Assembly: GCA_036245805.1 (NCBI GenBank)
Contig: BTRK01000002.1
Coordinates: 15,307,067-15,371,066 of the forward strand
Source of the DNA: Pristionchus mayeri
Lineage: Eukaryota; Nematoda; Chromadorea; Rhabditida; Neodiplogasteridae
Direction of reading: 5' to 3'
Length of the DNA: 64,000 nt
Of this stretch, positions 12,801 to 24,240 are shown piece by piece (the first letter of the stretch is position 1; the number at the start of each line of letters is the position of its first letter). The translations under genes were made by a program, and so were the position numbers. The notes beneath the pieces are model-generated. The model saw only the letters and a program-made list of their open reading frames with translations. It was not told where the DNA came from and ran no database searches.

Positions 12801-15668
12801 TTATACATTATTAGAGTATAGTAGCTGCTAAATATGGGCCCTATCGCTCAACTGGGAGTAATGATATAGCCGTTCAAACACGTCAGAAGTGTCGGAAAAT
12901 CGATATATTAGCTCTTTCCGATGTGCAACGAGCAAGCCAGATAGTGGATTGTAAGCATCAATGGTTATACTCTTCACAGTTCGTGCGAGATATTATCGAC
13001 TTACGGCTGAGTTTCAAAAAATACATGAAAATTGTGCAGCAGAAAATTAAATTCAGAAAGCCGCGATAAATATGTTTCAGACCATGCGCCATGTGATTAT
13101 TTTCTCCTGATATTCACCTCTCGAATGCTTCAAACCATAAGTCTCTAGCTCAATTTTTAACAAAGTTATAACAACAACAAATTTGTTGCGAGACTTTTGC
13201 ACGGTACTGTATGAAATGTTTCTATTGGCATATTTAAATTAATTCACTATATTGGTGAACAATAGATATAGATACTTTACTTCTTCATATTTGACATTAA
13301 GGGTTGACACATACCCAAATGCATGACCATTTCGTGTAATTTTCGATGCTGTTTCTGTTTGAAAGCTTTTCCACATATTCCGCACTCGAATGCTCTATGG
13401 TCGGGATCGTAGCCAGCTAAAAATATTTTACTTTTTTGAGTTACTTGTCTAAAAATATTTTTTTTCATGCTTGTAAATCGAACAATAATTAAATGTAAAA
13501 TATCCTACGCAAATGCGGTTCTCTTGCTAGAGAGGAGGAGTGAGTGAGTCGTTTGTCACATTGATCACACGGAAAGGACCTTTTCTCGCTTTCTTCTTAA
13601 AAATATCATAAGTTACTTTCCCGCTTGTTTTACATGTATTACGATAGACATGTTAGTTTTAATCAAATGATCTAACAATAAGTTAACGATTCGTACAAAC
13701 CCCAATGCGTCCTCTTATGCGTCTCGACGCATCGTTTTGTTTTAAAATTCTTTCCGCATGTTGCACACTTGAACTCCCGTCTGTTTGGGTCGTAATCAGC
13801 TGAAAAAAATAATATTTCAAATAGATTAAACTTAACCTCATTGCAAAAAAACATACGCAAATGTTTTTTCTTGTGAGTAGCAAGATTGCTTGGTTGCGAG
13901 AATCGTTCCTCGCAGATGTCACAAGGATAGGGTTTCCTTGCGACCTCGTTATCTAAGTAATATTCGACATAGAATAGATCACATCAGGCAGTAATGCTCA
14001 TGTCGGGATATTCATCATGCCAAATAACATTTGAATATTGATATGGTGCTCACCAGCATTAGTATTCACGTGGTGTTTGAGGCTTTGTCCTGTTCGGAAA
14101 AAATTTCCGCACTCTTTACATTCGAAACGACGCTTCTTTTCGCTTGTTCGGGATCGTTATCATCTAATATTTACTATTTTACAGAGCCTTGATACGAAAC
14201 GAACCTAAATGAATCTGTTTGTGCCTCCAAAGTTCAGCCAGCTCAGAAATTCTCTTCCCACAGATATCACAATTTACCCTCTCCTTCTTTCGTCGAGGAT
14301 CATCTGCCGCTGCAAAATGCTCACACAATCATGAAAATGATCTTAACGTCATTTTTACCAAGCTTATAAAAATCAATAGAAGAAAACGAAAAATAAAAAC
14401 AAAAGACTAACGCAAATGAGTGAGTTGATGACGAGAAAGATTTGTCACGTTTGAGGATTTTTTGCCACAAATGGGGCATGGGAACTTTTCATCCGCTGAA
14501 AAAATATAACTTATAGATAAAGAGTAGGAGGTATAGTACATACCCGAATGTAGCTTTATATGCCTCCGTAATGTATGTTTATATGTCAACTGCTTCCCAC
14601 ATATTTCACACTTGAATTGCTCTTTGAGAGGCTCAATCATTGATGAAATTTCCTCCATCTCCTCATCATCATCTGATGAGGATTTTTCACTGTCTTCATC
14701 TTCTTTCACCCATGCATTCACGTCCTTCAATGACTCGCTCTAGGCAGTTTCTGAAATAAGTTTTTTTTCAGATTAAAGCATATTATGAAAATTCAAGCAA
14801 AAATGTAAACTCAACCGTTGACTTTTTGTCATCAGTTTCTTCTGGAAAGCACTCCACTTCAACTTTACCTTTAATCATCATATCCGTTGTACTCAAAAGT
14901 TTCTAAAAAAAAGTTTCTTGATGCTCCTCGTTTGAGGTTTCATCAACCAGATTTGTTAATAGAAAATCACTTTTCAATATGATTTATTTAGGTATTACTT
15001 ATTTTTCCACTCACCTCTTTGAATAGGGTTCTAATCTCCCCATCTCCACTTTTCCTCTCGATCATCCATCGGAATGCCATCGCAATCGATTGAGAGAGCC
15101 CACGTATGAGAAGTTCAGATATCCTGATCAAAGAAAAAGGGCAAAAAGCATATATTTCTCCAAGAGAGAATGAGCTTACATCTAAGATAAAAAACTCACT
15201 TTTTATTATTAATTTCTACATTGAATTCATGTTCCAGAGACGTCAACACGACCTTCATTTTCTGAACGGAAAATGGGAGCTACATTTTTATGTTATTATT
15301 TTTCGGTTGAATGTATTCATTCACAGCTTTTCGTTTGGTATGATTTCAGGAAGCACTTCGAAATCCACCCTCGAGAGATCATGTACATGCGAGATTAATC
15401 ACTATCTTTCACTGGCCTCTCTCACCTCTATGCTCCCCCTAAAGAATGTCGTGGCAGGGAAATACCTCAGCATCGACTCCGCTTCTAATGATTTCTCGAA
15501 GGAGCTGACACGTCTCCTGTGCAATACAATGATCGGATGATGAGCGAATCTGGACCGTGTTATTTGAATTTGAACTGCAAACATTCTCACCTCGTGTCGC
15601 ATTTCTTTGAGGCTACTATTGCTTCTTCGAGTATTCAAAATTCCCTGAACCAATTGAAAATTTGTCAT
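6852..15668 (-). CDS. C2H2 zinc-finger protein paralog 2, last intron filled with transposons
   Basis: This is the tandem paralog of the gene at 676-4986. The start is the ATG at 15668-15666 (MTNFQLVQ). Exons joining in phase: to about 15591; 15549 to about 15465 (SSSDHCIAQETCQLL); about 15200-15262; about 15015-15129 (GLSQSIAMAFRWM, matching GLSESIEIAFEWL in paralog 1); a charged exon; an acidic exon with the first finger (about 14544-14738); then single-finger exons down to about 13316. The acidic C-terminal exon (about 6852-7019, SSDESDDSEDHSESE, stop after KMDLQ) matches the tail of paralog 1 but is about 6.3 kb away, beyond nested transposons. The finger exon near 14163-14055 has four T where paralog 1 has five, which shifts the frame. 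It may therefore be a pseudogene, or this may be a base-call error. Confidence 0.7.
7694..8722 (+). CDS. LINE ORF1 protein
   Basis: A 342-codon open frame. The N-terminal part is ordinary globular sequence (residues about 1-220). The C-terminal third is rich in serine, arginine and glycine (RSRGRSSNRGGRGRG), as expected for an RNA-binding ORF1 product that coats the element RNA. No zinc knuckle is visible. Position directly before an endonuclease/reverse transcriptase frame supports the call. The frame is intact, but the element as a whole is not. Confidence 0.7.
   Translation: MTIDPELRTLFSQQQNSIDGLTELVRLLVCHLVKSPPAASSSLDLKAAMASVLSQKDTLDGKATRAVLVNVPEGENEEDTVSKDKAMLLRIFKEIDNPDLTKLLSEEKVTFFRHPKVRRDGSSHPRIIKIQLDSAASRTLFLAEAIRVKCGRLTGSTRAYIRPDYTMDQLSLERKLKREAYERNLEVGQIRFVVRNLEIVQLRECRNLPEGMQAEMHKRASREGSESVPSLFSTLSHFSHSLGANPFFADRSQVSSRSRGRSSNRGGRGRGNSSLSSLSRGGTQSRTRTRTRPSSGGMPGEPAAKAPHVATLSPSVEHPTPSDSPIVSSSPTHNEGHTLTLG
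8942..10205 (+). pseudogene. LINE ORF2 (endonuclease/reverse transcriptase), broken
   Basis: The first part (8942 to about 9200; INCRSVLSKIHTLEQ, LNLTETW) is the start of an apurinic-type endonuclease domain of CR1/jockey-like LINEs. The endonuclease then stops early, and the frame changes near 9211 to the linker region, suggesting an internal deletion. Reverse transcriptase begins with KAIYKRKGPKN, then SSYRPISLTCSSSKV and QHGFRPRRS. An in-frame TGA at 9913-9915 falls where related enzymes have a tryptophan before KxA. Sequence ends shortly after QHGFRP; the catalytic YxDD motif is absent. It is not functional. Confidence 0.8.
10483..13209. mobile_element. Tc-like foldback element with very long TIRs
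   Basis: Ends CAGTACCGTGCAAAAGTC (10483) and the complement (to 13209), both flanked by TA. The inverted arms run about 550-610 bp, with the left arm (10483-11032 plus 12298 to about 12365) interrupted by another element. The right arm is about 12580-13209. The short unpaired middle has no coding capacity. The TA target and CAGT start fit the Tc1/mariner superfamily. Confidence 0.85.
11033..12295. mobile_element. mariner-like element nested in the left arm of the foldback
   Basis: The inverted ends are similar to TTAGGTTGGTGCATAAG and flanked by TA at 11031-11032 and 12296-12297. Removing it restores a continuous arm of the surrounding foldback. About 1.26 kb, the size of a full mariner, but I find no intact transposase frame, so it is an old copy. 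Confidence 0.75.
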
Positions 15669-15696
15669 CGAAAGAATACGGAAAATCAAGAAAGTA

Positions 15697-16924
15697 TTGG
15701 GGTGTCCGGAAAGTTCGTATAATTTTTTGTTTTTATTTTTAATTCAATGCTTTACAATTCTCAGTGACCAATGTATGCCCCCTTCTTTCTCACTACCTCC
15801 CTCCAGCGATTGGGCAGGGTCTCGATTCCTCTCTTCCAGAATGCGGGTTTCTTCGAGACCGCCCAGTTCACGAAAGCCCTCACAACTTCATCTCGATTCT
15901 TGAACTTCTTTCCTTTGCAGAAGTCAGAGAGAGAGCGGAAGCAGTGGTAGTCGCATGGGGAGAGATCCGGGGAATACGGTGGATGGGGAATCCTCTCGAT
16001 CTTCAGCTCGTCCATTTTCTTCTGGGTCATCTTCGCTCGATGTGGGCGAGCATTGTCCATCAGAAGAAGAATTTTGCCCTGGTTCAGGAGTCTGAGAGGG
16101 ACTCTGATCGCGACATCTTCCATTTGTTCAGAGAAGAGGTCGGCATTGATGCTGGTGCCAGGGGCGAGGATCTCCCAGTAGATGGAAGAAGAAGCAGAGG
16201 AGTTCCTTCTTTCCGTGCTCTTCCTTCTTCGGGACGGGCGTGGGCTTCTCATCTGCATCCACCCATTGCAGTCTCCTCACAGGGTTATCGTACGTGATCC
16301 ACTTCTCATATGTAGCGATGATGGAATTGACCCATCGAAGATTGGATCTACGATGGAGTAATTCCCGACAGACACGAACACGATTTTTCAGCTGTTCGGG
16401 GGAGAGGTCATGGGGAGTCACTTGTGGGAGTTTCGGCTTCTTCCCAGATCGATGGAGGATATCGGACACCGTTGATCTGGGAGTACCAGTATCCTTCTTC
16501 AACTCACGCACACTGGCCATGGGCTTGCGCTTCAGTGTGCGGAGAACGGGAGGCTGATCGAGGGAGGGAGGGCGTCCAGAGCGGGGTTGATCATCGAGAC
16601 CAAACTCCCCTTTCTTTAAGCGGGAGAACCACTTATAGCAGAAGGGTATGGAGGGGGCGTCAGCTCCTTCCGACCGGGCCAGGGCAGAGTGGGCCTCCTT
16701 CACGGATCGGCCAAGACGGTAGTAATGAAGTAAAACTGCTCGGAGGTAGAGATGGGAGTCCATCACAAGAATCAATGTAGCAACTAGGAGACTGATTAAA
16801 TCCTCTCACTACTCAACGTCAGAATGATGCAATACATTGTTGACAAACAGATTGCGCAATCACTGCATTTGATCGCGAACTGACTTTTTTCCGAAGCATT
16901 ATACGAACTTTCCGGACACCCCAA
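15697..16924 (-). mobile_element. mariner copy 3, nearly full length but inactive
   Basis: 1,228 bp with both TTGGGGTGTCCGG ends and TA on each side. The transposase runs from MILVMDSHLY (16775) to KKGAYIGH (15761) on the minus strand. The first catalytic aspartate is changed: the motif reads ATYEKW here but ATDEKW in copy 4. A 17-base deletion near 16183 shifts the frame before the block with the second and third aspartates. It lies 28 bases upstream of the start codon of the zinc-finger paralog. Confidence 0.9.
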
Positions 16925-17585
16925 TAAATGAAATTCATCATTTTATGCATCAAAGAACACTGCTAGATATATCCGTGATGTGATAAAAACAAAAGACGAA
17001 CGTAAAAGCGTTCAAGAAAAGAAGGTACGATTGGAGGAATGCTGGAGGTCACAATTAACCTTCGAATGGAGCGCTTGCAACTCGTTGATTTAGGAGCAGC
17101 AAATGAAGGGAGAAAGAAGTCCCTGTGGGAGATATAAATCTCAGCGCCAATTTCAAGGTGACATTCGGCTTTCTGACAGGAAAGAGTGGAATGATCACAA
17201 AGAATGACCAGGAGGCAAAACAACACTGGCGTGTAATGTTCACGCAAAAGAGCGCTGAAAGAACACGAATGTCCATCATTTCCGAGAAAACTCCATTCCT
17301 TGGAGGAATTAAAAAATGATTATTCTAATTATTTGCATTATTTCTTTCTTGCAAAACATTTTTTCCCTTCAATGTGGTAGTATTGCACGTACAATTGCTC
17401 ACTTTGAATGCAAATGCGGCAAAACAACTTTATCGATTCGTCATTCTCCATTCACTTCTTCCTCTTTCGCACGTCGCTCGCGGTCGACCATCTCCTTCTC
17501 CCTATTCGGTATCGTCCCTCGCTCGTTCGAATCCATTTTTTTCTATTACTAGAGTGAAGTACTGTTTGATTGACGAAGAGTCACC
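16925..17585. other. Spacer upstream of the BTB gene
   Basis: No confident gene. Minus-strand frames at 16963-17279 are hydrophobic and have an acceptor-like CTGTCAG, but no recognisable family. The right part probably holds the promoter of the BTB gene. Confidence 0.3.
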
Positions 17586-19385
17586 ATGGCTACTATGCTC
17601 TTCTCTATTTCAGCTTTTCAAGAATGTCCTCCTCCGCTCAACAAGAACAGCCTGAGGTAGCCTAATACTTATCATTTTTTGATTAATACATTAGGACGGT
17701 GTAAAAGGTACCTCAAATCCGAGATCATCTGATATGCGTCTCGAAGTTTTCTAGCCTTATCAAAGCGGGAGTACCTGTGCTGCACTGCAAAGTGCTCGGA
17801 TAAAAAACAAAAACACAACAAAAATACAAAAAAAACACATCCCTTTTTCAGAGAAGAGTCGGCCTTCGACTTATCCGTCCCATCGCCCATCTCCGACGAC
17901 GTCGTCGTCGTCGAGGGCAGGATGCTGCACGTCTCCTCGCAGGTTATTGAATACTTTATCAAATAATTCATATTATTGTCATTGAAACAATTCAATTGCT
18001 CGTGCCGAGCATACAATTGAAGTATTGCATAATTAGTTACAGTTATAGTTTTCTTCTTTACAGCTCCTGGCTGCTTCCTCGCCGATCTTCATGGATCTCT
18101 TCTTCGGAGATTCTGCCGAGAAGGGCAAGACGGACGTCACCTACGAGGTCAAAGAGACTTCTCACATGAACAAAATGAACGTTTGTATGTAAAATCACAT
18201 TTGTAAGATAAGGGAAAAAAGTTAAAAATTAGATTAAATTTCATTTTTTTATCGCAGTAAGCAATTTGATGATTCATCTATGAAATTAGTCATCTAGTTG
18301 GCCTGTTATTCATTTATGTCATTCGATTATGATATATTTTAAATATAATAATATATTTTTTGCAGACCTTCAAACAGTACCTCTTCGCTCTCTATCCAAC
18401 GACGGGCGGAATCAACGGTAACGTTGATGATTCAGCAAATTTTGGCACCTCTATCACGAATGAGCGTGTATTTGATGGGCATTAACTTTGCTCTCTATCC
18501 GTCGGTTGCAGTATTGAATTAAAATGACTAAAATATCGCTTATGAGATGCAATCGCAGAATCGATGGTCGACGGCATCCTCCGCATGGCCAAGCGATTCC
18601 AGAACAAAGTTCGCGAACAAGGAGATGCTCCTCTTACTTCTTACTCAAAAAAATCGAAGAAGTGCCGAGGTTGCGGAGTGCAGGGAATACTCTGGAATTT
18701 TGCAAAATTATTGGACATGGATACTTAAAAAAATTAAAATGTCCATTTCGATAGTAAACATGAACATGTTTAGTACCTGATCGATCGGTGCGAGAGGTTC
18801 CTCATCTCTGCTGACTGCACCATCGGACTCTCCAAGAAGGTCGGACTGGCGGACAGCTTCCATCTCGATCGCCTCATGGTAATTTCCAAATTATTAATAT
18901 AATGCAAGAAAACCACGAATTAATAAAATTATCGTTGCCTCTTGTTGTGATATCTTCGCGTATTCTACAAAGAGCACAATCTTTGACAATTTAATACAAA
19001 TCTGGATGTTTCTAAATGCGCAAATGCTTCGATATTGCAGTTGTCCTGCATGGCGAAGTTGGAGTGGTCTTATGAGCTGCGAGACATCAGGGTGAGCAAG
19101 TTGCTTTGCACTCGAATTCGCAAAAATGTTTTCCTTGCACTTCTGGGTGATCAGTTCTTTACTAATGGCATGTGATTAGGGCTTTTCTAATCGCAAAATC
19201 TTTTTTTGGAAACTTCTCCATGATGACAAATATCGAATACATGGTAATTTTTCCAGGCATCGGACGACTTCGAAGGATTCTCGGATGCGACGAAGAAGAT
19301 GATCGACGAGAAGCTGCAGCTGGAGGCACTGTCGGATGCGGAGCGTTACAGTGAGGGCGAAGCGATGACGTGGAATTCCGAATGA
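17586..19385 (+). CDS. BTB/POZ domain protein
   Basis: Eight exons join in phase: 17586-17656, 17852-17942, 18064-18180, 18366-18417, 18559-18608, 18774-18878, 19041-19091 and 19257-19385, giving 221 residues and a TGA stop. The start at 17586 (MATMLFSIS) is chosen because it is in phase with exon 2; the later ATG at 17624 is not. The BTB core is clear: SAFDLSVPSPISDD, then VVEGRMLHVSSQ, LLAASSPIFMDLFFG, and YLFALYPTTGG. The following segment (YLIDRCERFLI, LSKKVGLADSFHLD) matches the end of nematode BTB domains. Such proteins usually dimerise and act as adaptors for CUL-3 ubiquitin ligases; there is no MATH domain in view. The exon 5 donor (GTTCGC) is weak. Confidence 0.85.
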
Positions 19386-20388
19386 AGTCGTCTCAATTCT
19401 CGCTGGCACATTATTCGTCAAATACGATGTTCGCTTCATTCAGTGGTATAAATACATTCAGTACTGTGCATGTCCATATCACATCTCTGTGTACCAGCGA
19501 GAATGGAGACGAAACTCGAGTACATTATTGTTGTTGATTTGGGAAATAAGGTTGCTAGTCTACTCCCTACACTCGTTGATAGACTTCCGTGCTCATGCTG
19601 AGGAAAAGGAGTGAAAAAATAGTGAAAAGGTGAGACTGGCCAGAGAAAAAATCGGACTGCGCCACGATGGATGGTCTGTGGATTGCTTACTTATCATCGG
19701 TATCTACTCTGTGCTCGATTCCATTGTGTTATCCGCGTTCCGAATCTCGTTGCACATTTTCCTCTTCAACTCTAGCCACTTTCCATGCTCTACTATTGCA
19801 TCTCCCTGATCCCCTTATCACAGACTCCTTTCTTTACCTGGCACCCATGTTCCTACACCTTCCACAAAAGCCCCTACTTCTAAAATGATCGAGCAATGCG
19901 CTTCTCTCACATCTTTTACATTTCCACATTCGAGCAACCCTCTGGATATTTGACCTTCCAACTATAGTACGCTCCGCCCATTCTCTCTGTGAATCCAGAA
20001 GATCATTCGATCCTCACTCATTCCTTTTAATTGAATCCCCCTGGCAGTGTTGGTATAGTCATCAATTGCGAGCAAGATACAGTTGTTCAAAGCCCTCTGG
20101 CTTGACTTCCTCAATAATTTGGATTCCGCCCTTCCGACGACAACTTACAACCATGAAGATGGCTCGCGTATCACATCATATGTCTTGCATATCCTCCGAT
20201 ACGCTTATTTAGAATTGTCATTACTTTAAATTCTGTACTCATCAGTAAAGGATTTCAGGCCTCTCAAAAATTTCATTATTTGAAACGATGCTATATCTCA
20301 CCATTCAGAACCAATTGCTAATGAAAATTGTCGTGCACTATTTGATAATATATTGTTGCCACTTGCCTAATTCGATGAATTTTCAGAA
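19386..20388. other. Intergenic, nothing recognised
   Basis: About 1 kb between the BTB and F-box genes. A plus-strand frame at 19667-19888 lacks splice signals or a known domain. Confidence 0.4.
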
Positions 20389-21573
20389 ATGAAGCGCTGT
20401 CTGTCTGAGGAGAAGGAAGAATGTGGCAAACGTCGGAAGATGTTTGATAGTCCATCGACTACAGCAGATGAGGTACATTTAAAAATTCGTATTCAGCATA
20501 AAACGGCTACCAAGTTTAAATTTTTTTGCAAAATGTGTGAGAGTAGAATTTTATGATGTCCTGATGTCAAGGAAGTGACGGGGATACTAAACACTTTATT
20601 TACTATTTAGTTTTGCAGGATTTTCTTACCAATCTGTTCGATGACTGCATTCTATCGGTGTTTTCATTTCTGGACAGGTTTGCCCAAATTGCGAACTTTG
20701 CCTGACACATACATTTTAAGGGAGAGCTTGGACACAATGAAGTGAGTCAGCCAAAAAATGAACGCTTTTGCAAGTCATCCACAATTCGAAGAACTGAAAA
20801 ACGAATCTGACGAAATGATCATCGTGCAGGTACAATTTTTGTTCATACATATTGCGTTAATTTCATTTGTTTAGACTGACTCTGCCCACTCTTTCTGCGT
20901 TACCTCGAGAGACGGGACCAATTTCTCTTATCACATCACGCGTCTTGGCTACCGAGAGGGAAACAGAATCGTCAAGCAATCAAGCAAAGCATTTTTTCTT
21001 GAGTGTGAATACAAAGTGAGTATATTCTGAAGAATCACCAAAAATGCATGTTTCATTTCAGATTTCGAGAACGTATCCCAAAAAGAAAGAATATCAAATG
21101 GATCTAACTTATCGGATCATACCCATGCCCCCCGTCGCTTTTTGTAGTCTACACGAATTATGCGAGAAAAATCGTTTCTCCGAACTGACTCTCCATAACG
21201 TAACATATAATTTATTAATTCATAATCATTCGACAATATATTTTAGGTATATGTGGACAAGGCAATGCTGACTGAATGCTCCAAAATAATTCAAGTCAAT
21301 CCGTTAAAGAGTATCTCCTTCTACGAAGTAACCTTTAGCCGTGGTATGACTTCGGAAAGGTAGGCATACATGACAGTTCATTCGTAATTTGTCTTTTGCA
21401 GGCTTGAACAATTCATACTGGCTGCAAACGTGCAATCTCTCACTCTAATAGAGAATATCATTCCTGAAAACACTCGTATCGATCGAATGCTAACCGTACA
21501 ATTTCTTGCTGCCTTCAGCTCATCTGAAGCTCACTTTGGCGACTATTCTATCGATCATGGAAAGAACCACCCG
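20389..21573 (+). CDS. F-box-like protein, 3' end disrupted
   Basis: Exon 1 (20389-20472) starts MKRCLSEEKEECGKRR. Exon 2 (20619-20677) carries the start of an F-box (FLTNLFDDCILSVFSFLD), followed by a small exon with LDTM. Then 20875-21015 (TDSAHSFCVTSRDG), 21062-21199, 21247-21359 and 21402-21573. F-box proteins recruit substrates to SCF ubiquitin ligases; the C-terminal part would bind the substrate. A further exon may begin near 21725 (STCLYANDELLSII), but at 21784 the sequence turns into a duplicated chemoreceptor segment. The normal 3' end therefore appears lost, or interrupted by an insertion. The small exons around 20710-20829 are uncertain. Confidence 0.6.
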
Positions 21574-21783
21574 GTGAGACGAATATACCAGACTGCATGT
21601 TGCTTCGCGGCCTGTTATTTTGTAAGCAAAACATTGACGTAATTTGTTTATTCGGAGGAGTAATTAGCTTTGTGAATACGAATGTTATAGACATAATGCG
21701 GTTATCTATTTTGCTAAATTGCAGAGTACTTGTCTTTATGCGAATGATGAGCTACTCTCAATAATTTGCCGCTTCGAAAATTT

Positions 21784-21989
21784 TTGTATAATCTCACGTT
21801 TCTCCGATAGTAGACACACACGAAATATGTGGATATAACACCAAAGAAACAAGTAACATAAATCATCTGCAATTGTACTCATTTTAACACGCTGGAGAGC
21901 AAAATACTCACAATAGCGATGTCCACATCGTACAATTTTGATAACAATGATTCAGCGTAAATTAGTCGGCAATTAAATTGGATTATGCA
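21784..21989 (-). repeat. Duplicated chemoreceptor fragment, first copy
   Basis: About 206 bases are the same, as far as I can see, as 22360-22565 in direct orientation. It covers the end of one receptor exon (LLSKLYDVDIAI), an intron, and the next exon (MIYVTCFFGVISTYF, then CVYYRRN). It is followed at about 22118-22215 by a plus-strand segment (FAITPHWMIIEKDEL) that might belong to the F-box gene. Confidence 0.75.
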
Positions 21990-22359
21990 GTCAATTTATG
22001 TAACTACGGACAATTTCATTGAGTTGATTTTCGTGAGTTTTTTAAAGAATAAAAATCTATTTTATTGTGAATAGAATTTTTGACATTCCTTCTAAATAAT
22101 ATCAATAATAATTTCATATGCGTTTTCGTCTTCCGATCAAAAAAGTGGACTGGACATTTGCTATAACACCTCACTGGATGATAATTGAGAAGGATGAGCT
22201 AATTACAAAGATCGAGGTAGATACTATTTCTTGATTAATTGGTTCGCCATTAATTTAAAAAATTAAATAAGTTTTCATGTTTTCAGTTTTCAGAGATTAA
22301 TTTCTGAAATTGTAGACTTATTTTTTTAAATCGATAATTGTAAGATTTGATACGAAAAT

Positions 22360-22905
22360 TTTGTATAATCTCACGTTTCTCCGATAGTAGACACACACGA
22401 AATATGTGGATATAACACCAAAGAAACAAGTAACATAAATCATCTGCAATTGTACTCATTTTAACACGCTGGAGAGCAAAATACTCACAATAGCGATGTC
22501 CACATCGTACAATTTTGATAACAATGATTCAGCGTAAATTAGTCGGCAATTAAATTGGATTATGGGAGCGTATCCACTCATAAGAGCATCCACCAAGGTT
22601 GAGAAAAGCTGTAGAACGTCGCATTAAGTATGACCAGAAATCTGTACTCTCGCTTGAAGAGAAAATATGTATTTTCGATACGCTTTCTCACGAGGATCTG
22701 TATCTAGCACAATTAGCAAGCAAACGCAGGCATTGAACACGAAAAATGGTGGGCCTGAAATGCATCTGTCAACAAAATGTTGCTTCCTTCCGTACGGAAT
22801 TTAATTATCAGATACTTTTAGAAAAAAGATAACTCGCCGTAAATATAGTGCGCCAAAGTGACTGCAGACTGAAACTCGGCGCTTAGCTCCGTTGAATACA
22901 TCGCA
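22360..22905 (-). pseudogene. N-terminal half of a seven-helix chemoreceptor
   Basis: Homologous to the gene at 26690-28309. Exon 1 starts near 22900 (MYSTELSAEFQSAV), exon 2 begins GPPFFVFNACVCLL, and exons 3 and 4 follow down to CVYYRRN. The donor after exon 2 reads GC instead of GT. Everything after this (helices 5-7) is absent, so it is a truncated duplicate. Confidence 0.75.
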
Positions 22906-23225
22906 TCACTCGCTATCCTAAAAGGTTTTCAGATTTTGCTTTAAAGGCAACAGTAGGTAATGACGACACGTACAATTCCGCGTACGCCAATATTGAGTTG
23001 TTCACCGTCGACTCGAAAGCTAATTCATCTGCCTACTCTGCAGCTGAATGTTCGCATGGCGTAGCATCGAATCTTGTTTTAACTCCGTCTCTCTTACCTT
23101 GAGACTTTCGAATTTTAGAAATCAATGATCAATTCATGCGTGGATAGAATCAATCAGTGCCGTAATAGTTCTTGTATGCAACTAATAGTTTCCGGTGCAG
23201 GTAAATAGGTAGATGCATCGATCGC

Positions 23226-23360
23226 AAAAAGTCGCTAGAAGCACTTTGGACAGCACGAATACGTAGTCCTAGCTACGGTGAGTCGTGCTTCTTTGTACTG
23301 CCCGACCCATCGTTGTCATCTCTTGACGACTGTAAAATCTCTTGAGATGGCTGCATCTTT
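23226..23360 (+). mobile_element. SINE 3' fragment
   Basis: CTAGAAGCACTTTGGACAGC and the following 110 bases match, with changes, the 3' half of the SINE at 34035-34331, including ACGACTGTAAAATC and the terminal TTTACCT. The tRNA-like 5' part is missing or unrecognisable. Confidence 0.75.
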
Positions 23361-23662
23361 ACCTCACTCGGCCATTAGTTGCGTCAATTGCTCATTGTGC
23401 GGATCGCTGTACACAGCCGTGGTACACAATATGAAAGTTTCCACGGAAAATTTGCGCATAAAAAGTTTCTTTTTATCATGGCATTCCAGTTTCGCTGTTT
23501 GAGATTTTAAAAAAAAACTCTTCTCATATTCATACTCAATTTAAGTGTAATCGGCTGCTCGAAATTGACTTCACGACGTTAGCACCTGTTCTTGTCTCGC
23601 GACATTATTTCTGTTATCTGCACTTGAAGTTCGCGGATGTTAGAAGATTACTTAGATGACAA

Positions 23663-23968
23663 CTAAACTATTTCTAGCTCGTTGTGGGCGAGGTAATCGT
23701 ACTTGAGCTCGTAAAAAAAGGAAGACGATTTACTTGCAACTCGCGTTAAAAAATTAGGGACCCGGCTCCTTTCGACTACTATCACCTTCTTTAGAGTTCC
23801 AAATTGACCAATTATAAGTGGTCGGTCCCGTTTTCTAAATACGAGTTTAATCGCATCATTGCAGCCCACTGGCTGCGAGGTTTTCTCATTTGGAAGAACA
23901 CTGCAACGGTCGTGGCTCTTCGATGGGAATAGAAACTGCATCATGAATCTCGTGCATGAGGGATACAT
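23663..23968 (-). CDS. Hypothetical protein fragment
   Basis: A 101-codon open frame with ordinary amino-acid composition (VFRKRDRPLIIGQFG, VIVVERSRVPNF). I do not recognise it. It might be an exon of an uncharacterised gene, as neighbouring sequence is mostly transposon remnants. No upstream exon or promoter could be assigned. Confidence 0.3.
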   Translation of the reverse strand: MYPSCTRFMMQFLFPSKSHDRCSVLPNEKTSQPVGCNDAIKLVFRKRDRPLIIGQFGTLKKVIVVERSRVPNFLTRVASKSSSFFYELKYDYLAHNELEIV

Positions 23969-24240
23969 CCAGAGAGCGAATCAGAACAAACTCTGATAGT
24001 TGTTCTTCCAACTTTTGTCCTGAGTGTGAGCACATAGGAAACTGTTATGATGTATTCAACAATCGTGTTCAAATGTAATATTATGTGTACATATTATTCA
24101 AATAATGATGATTGAATAAATCGCGATGTTACAGATCCGAATATTTGTGTGTGGTGTAGTTCGATATGTAAAAATTAAGTTACATCACTTTTGATTGTGC
24201 GGATCTAAGCAGTAACTGAGAAGATTTCGGGAATATTTAA

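Noticed and set aside
14700..14750. Stop codon at the start of the acidic exon of zinc-finger paralog 2
   Set aside because: Using CCTAG as the acceptor puts the stop in the intron and keeps phase with the preceding exon.
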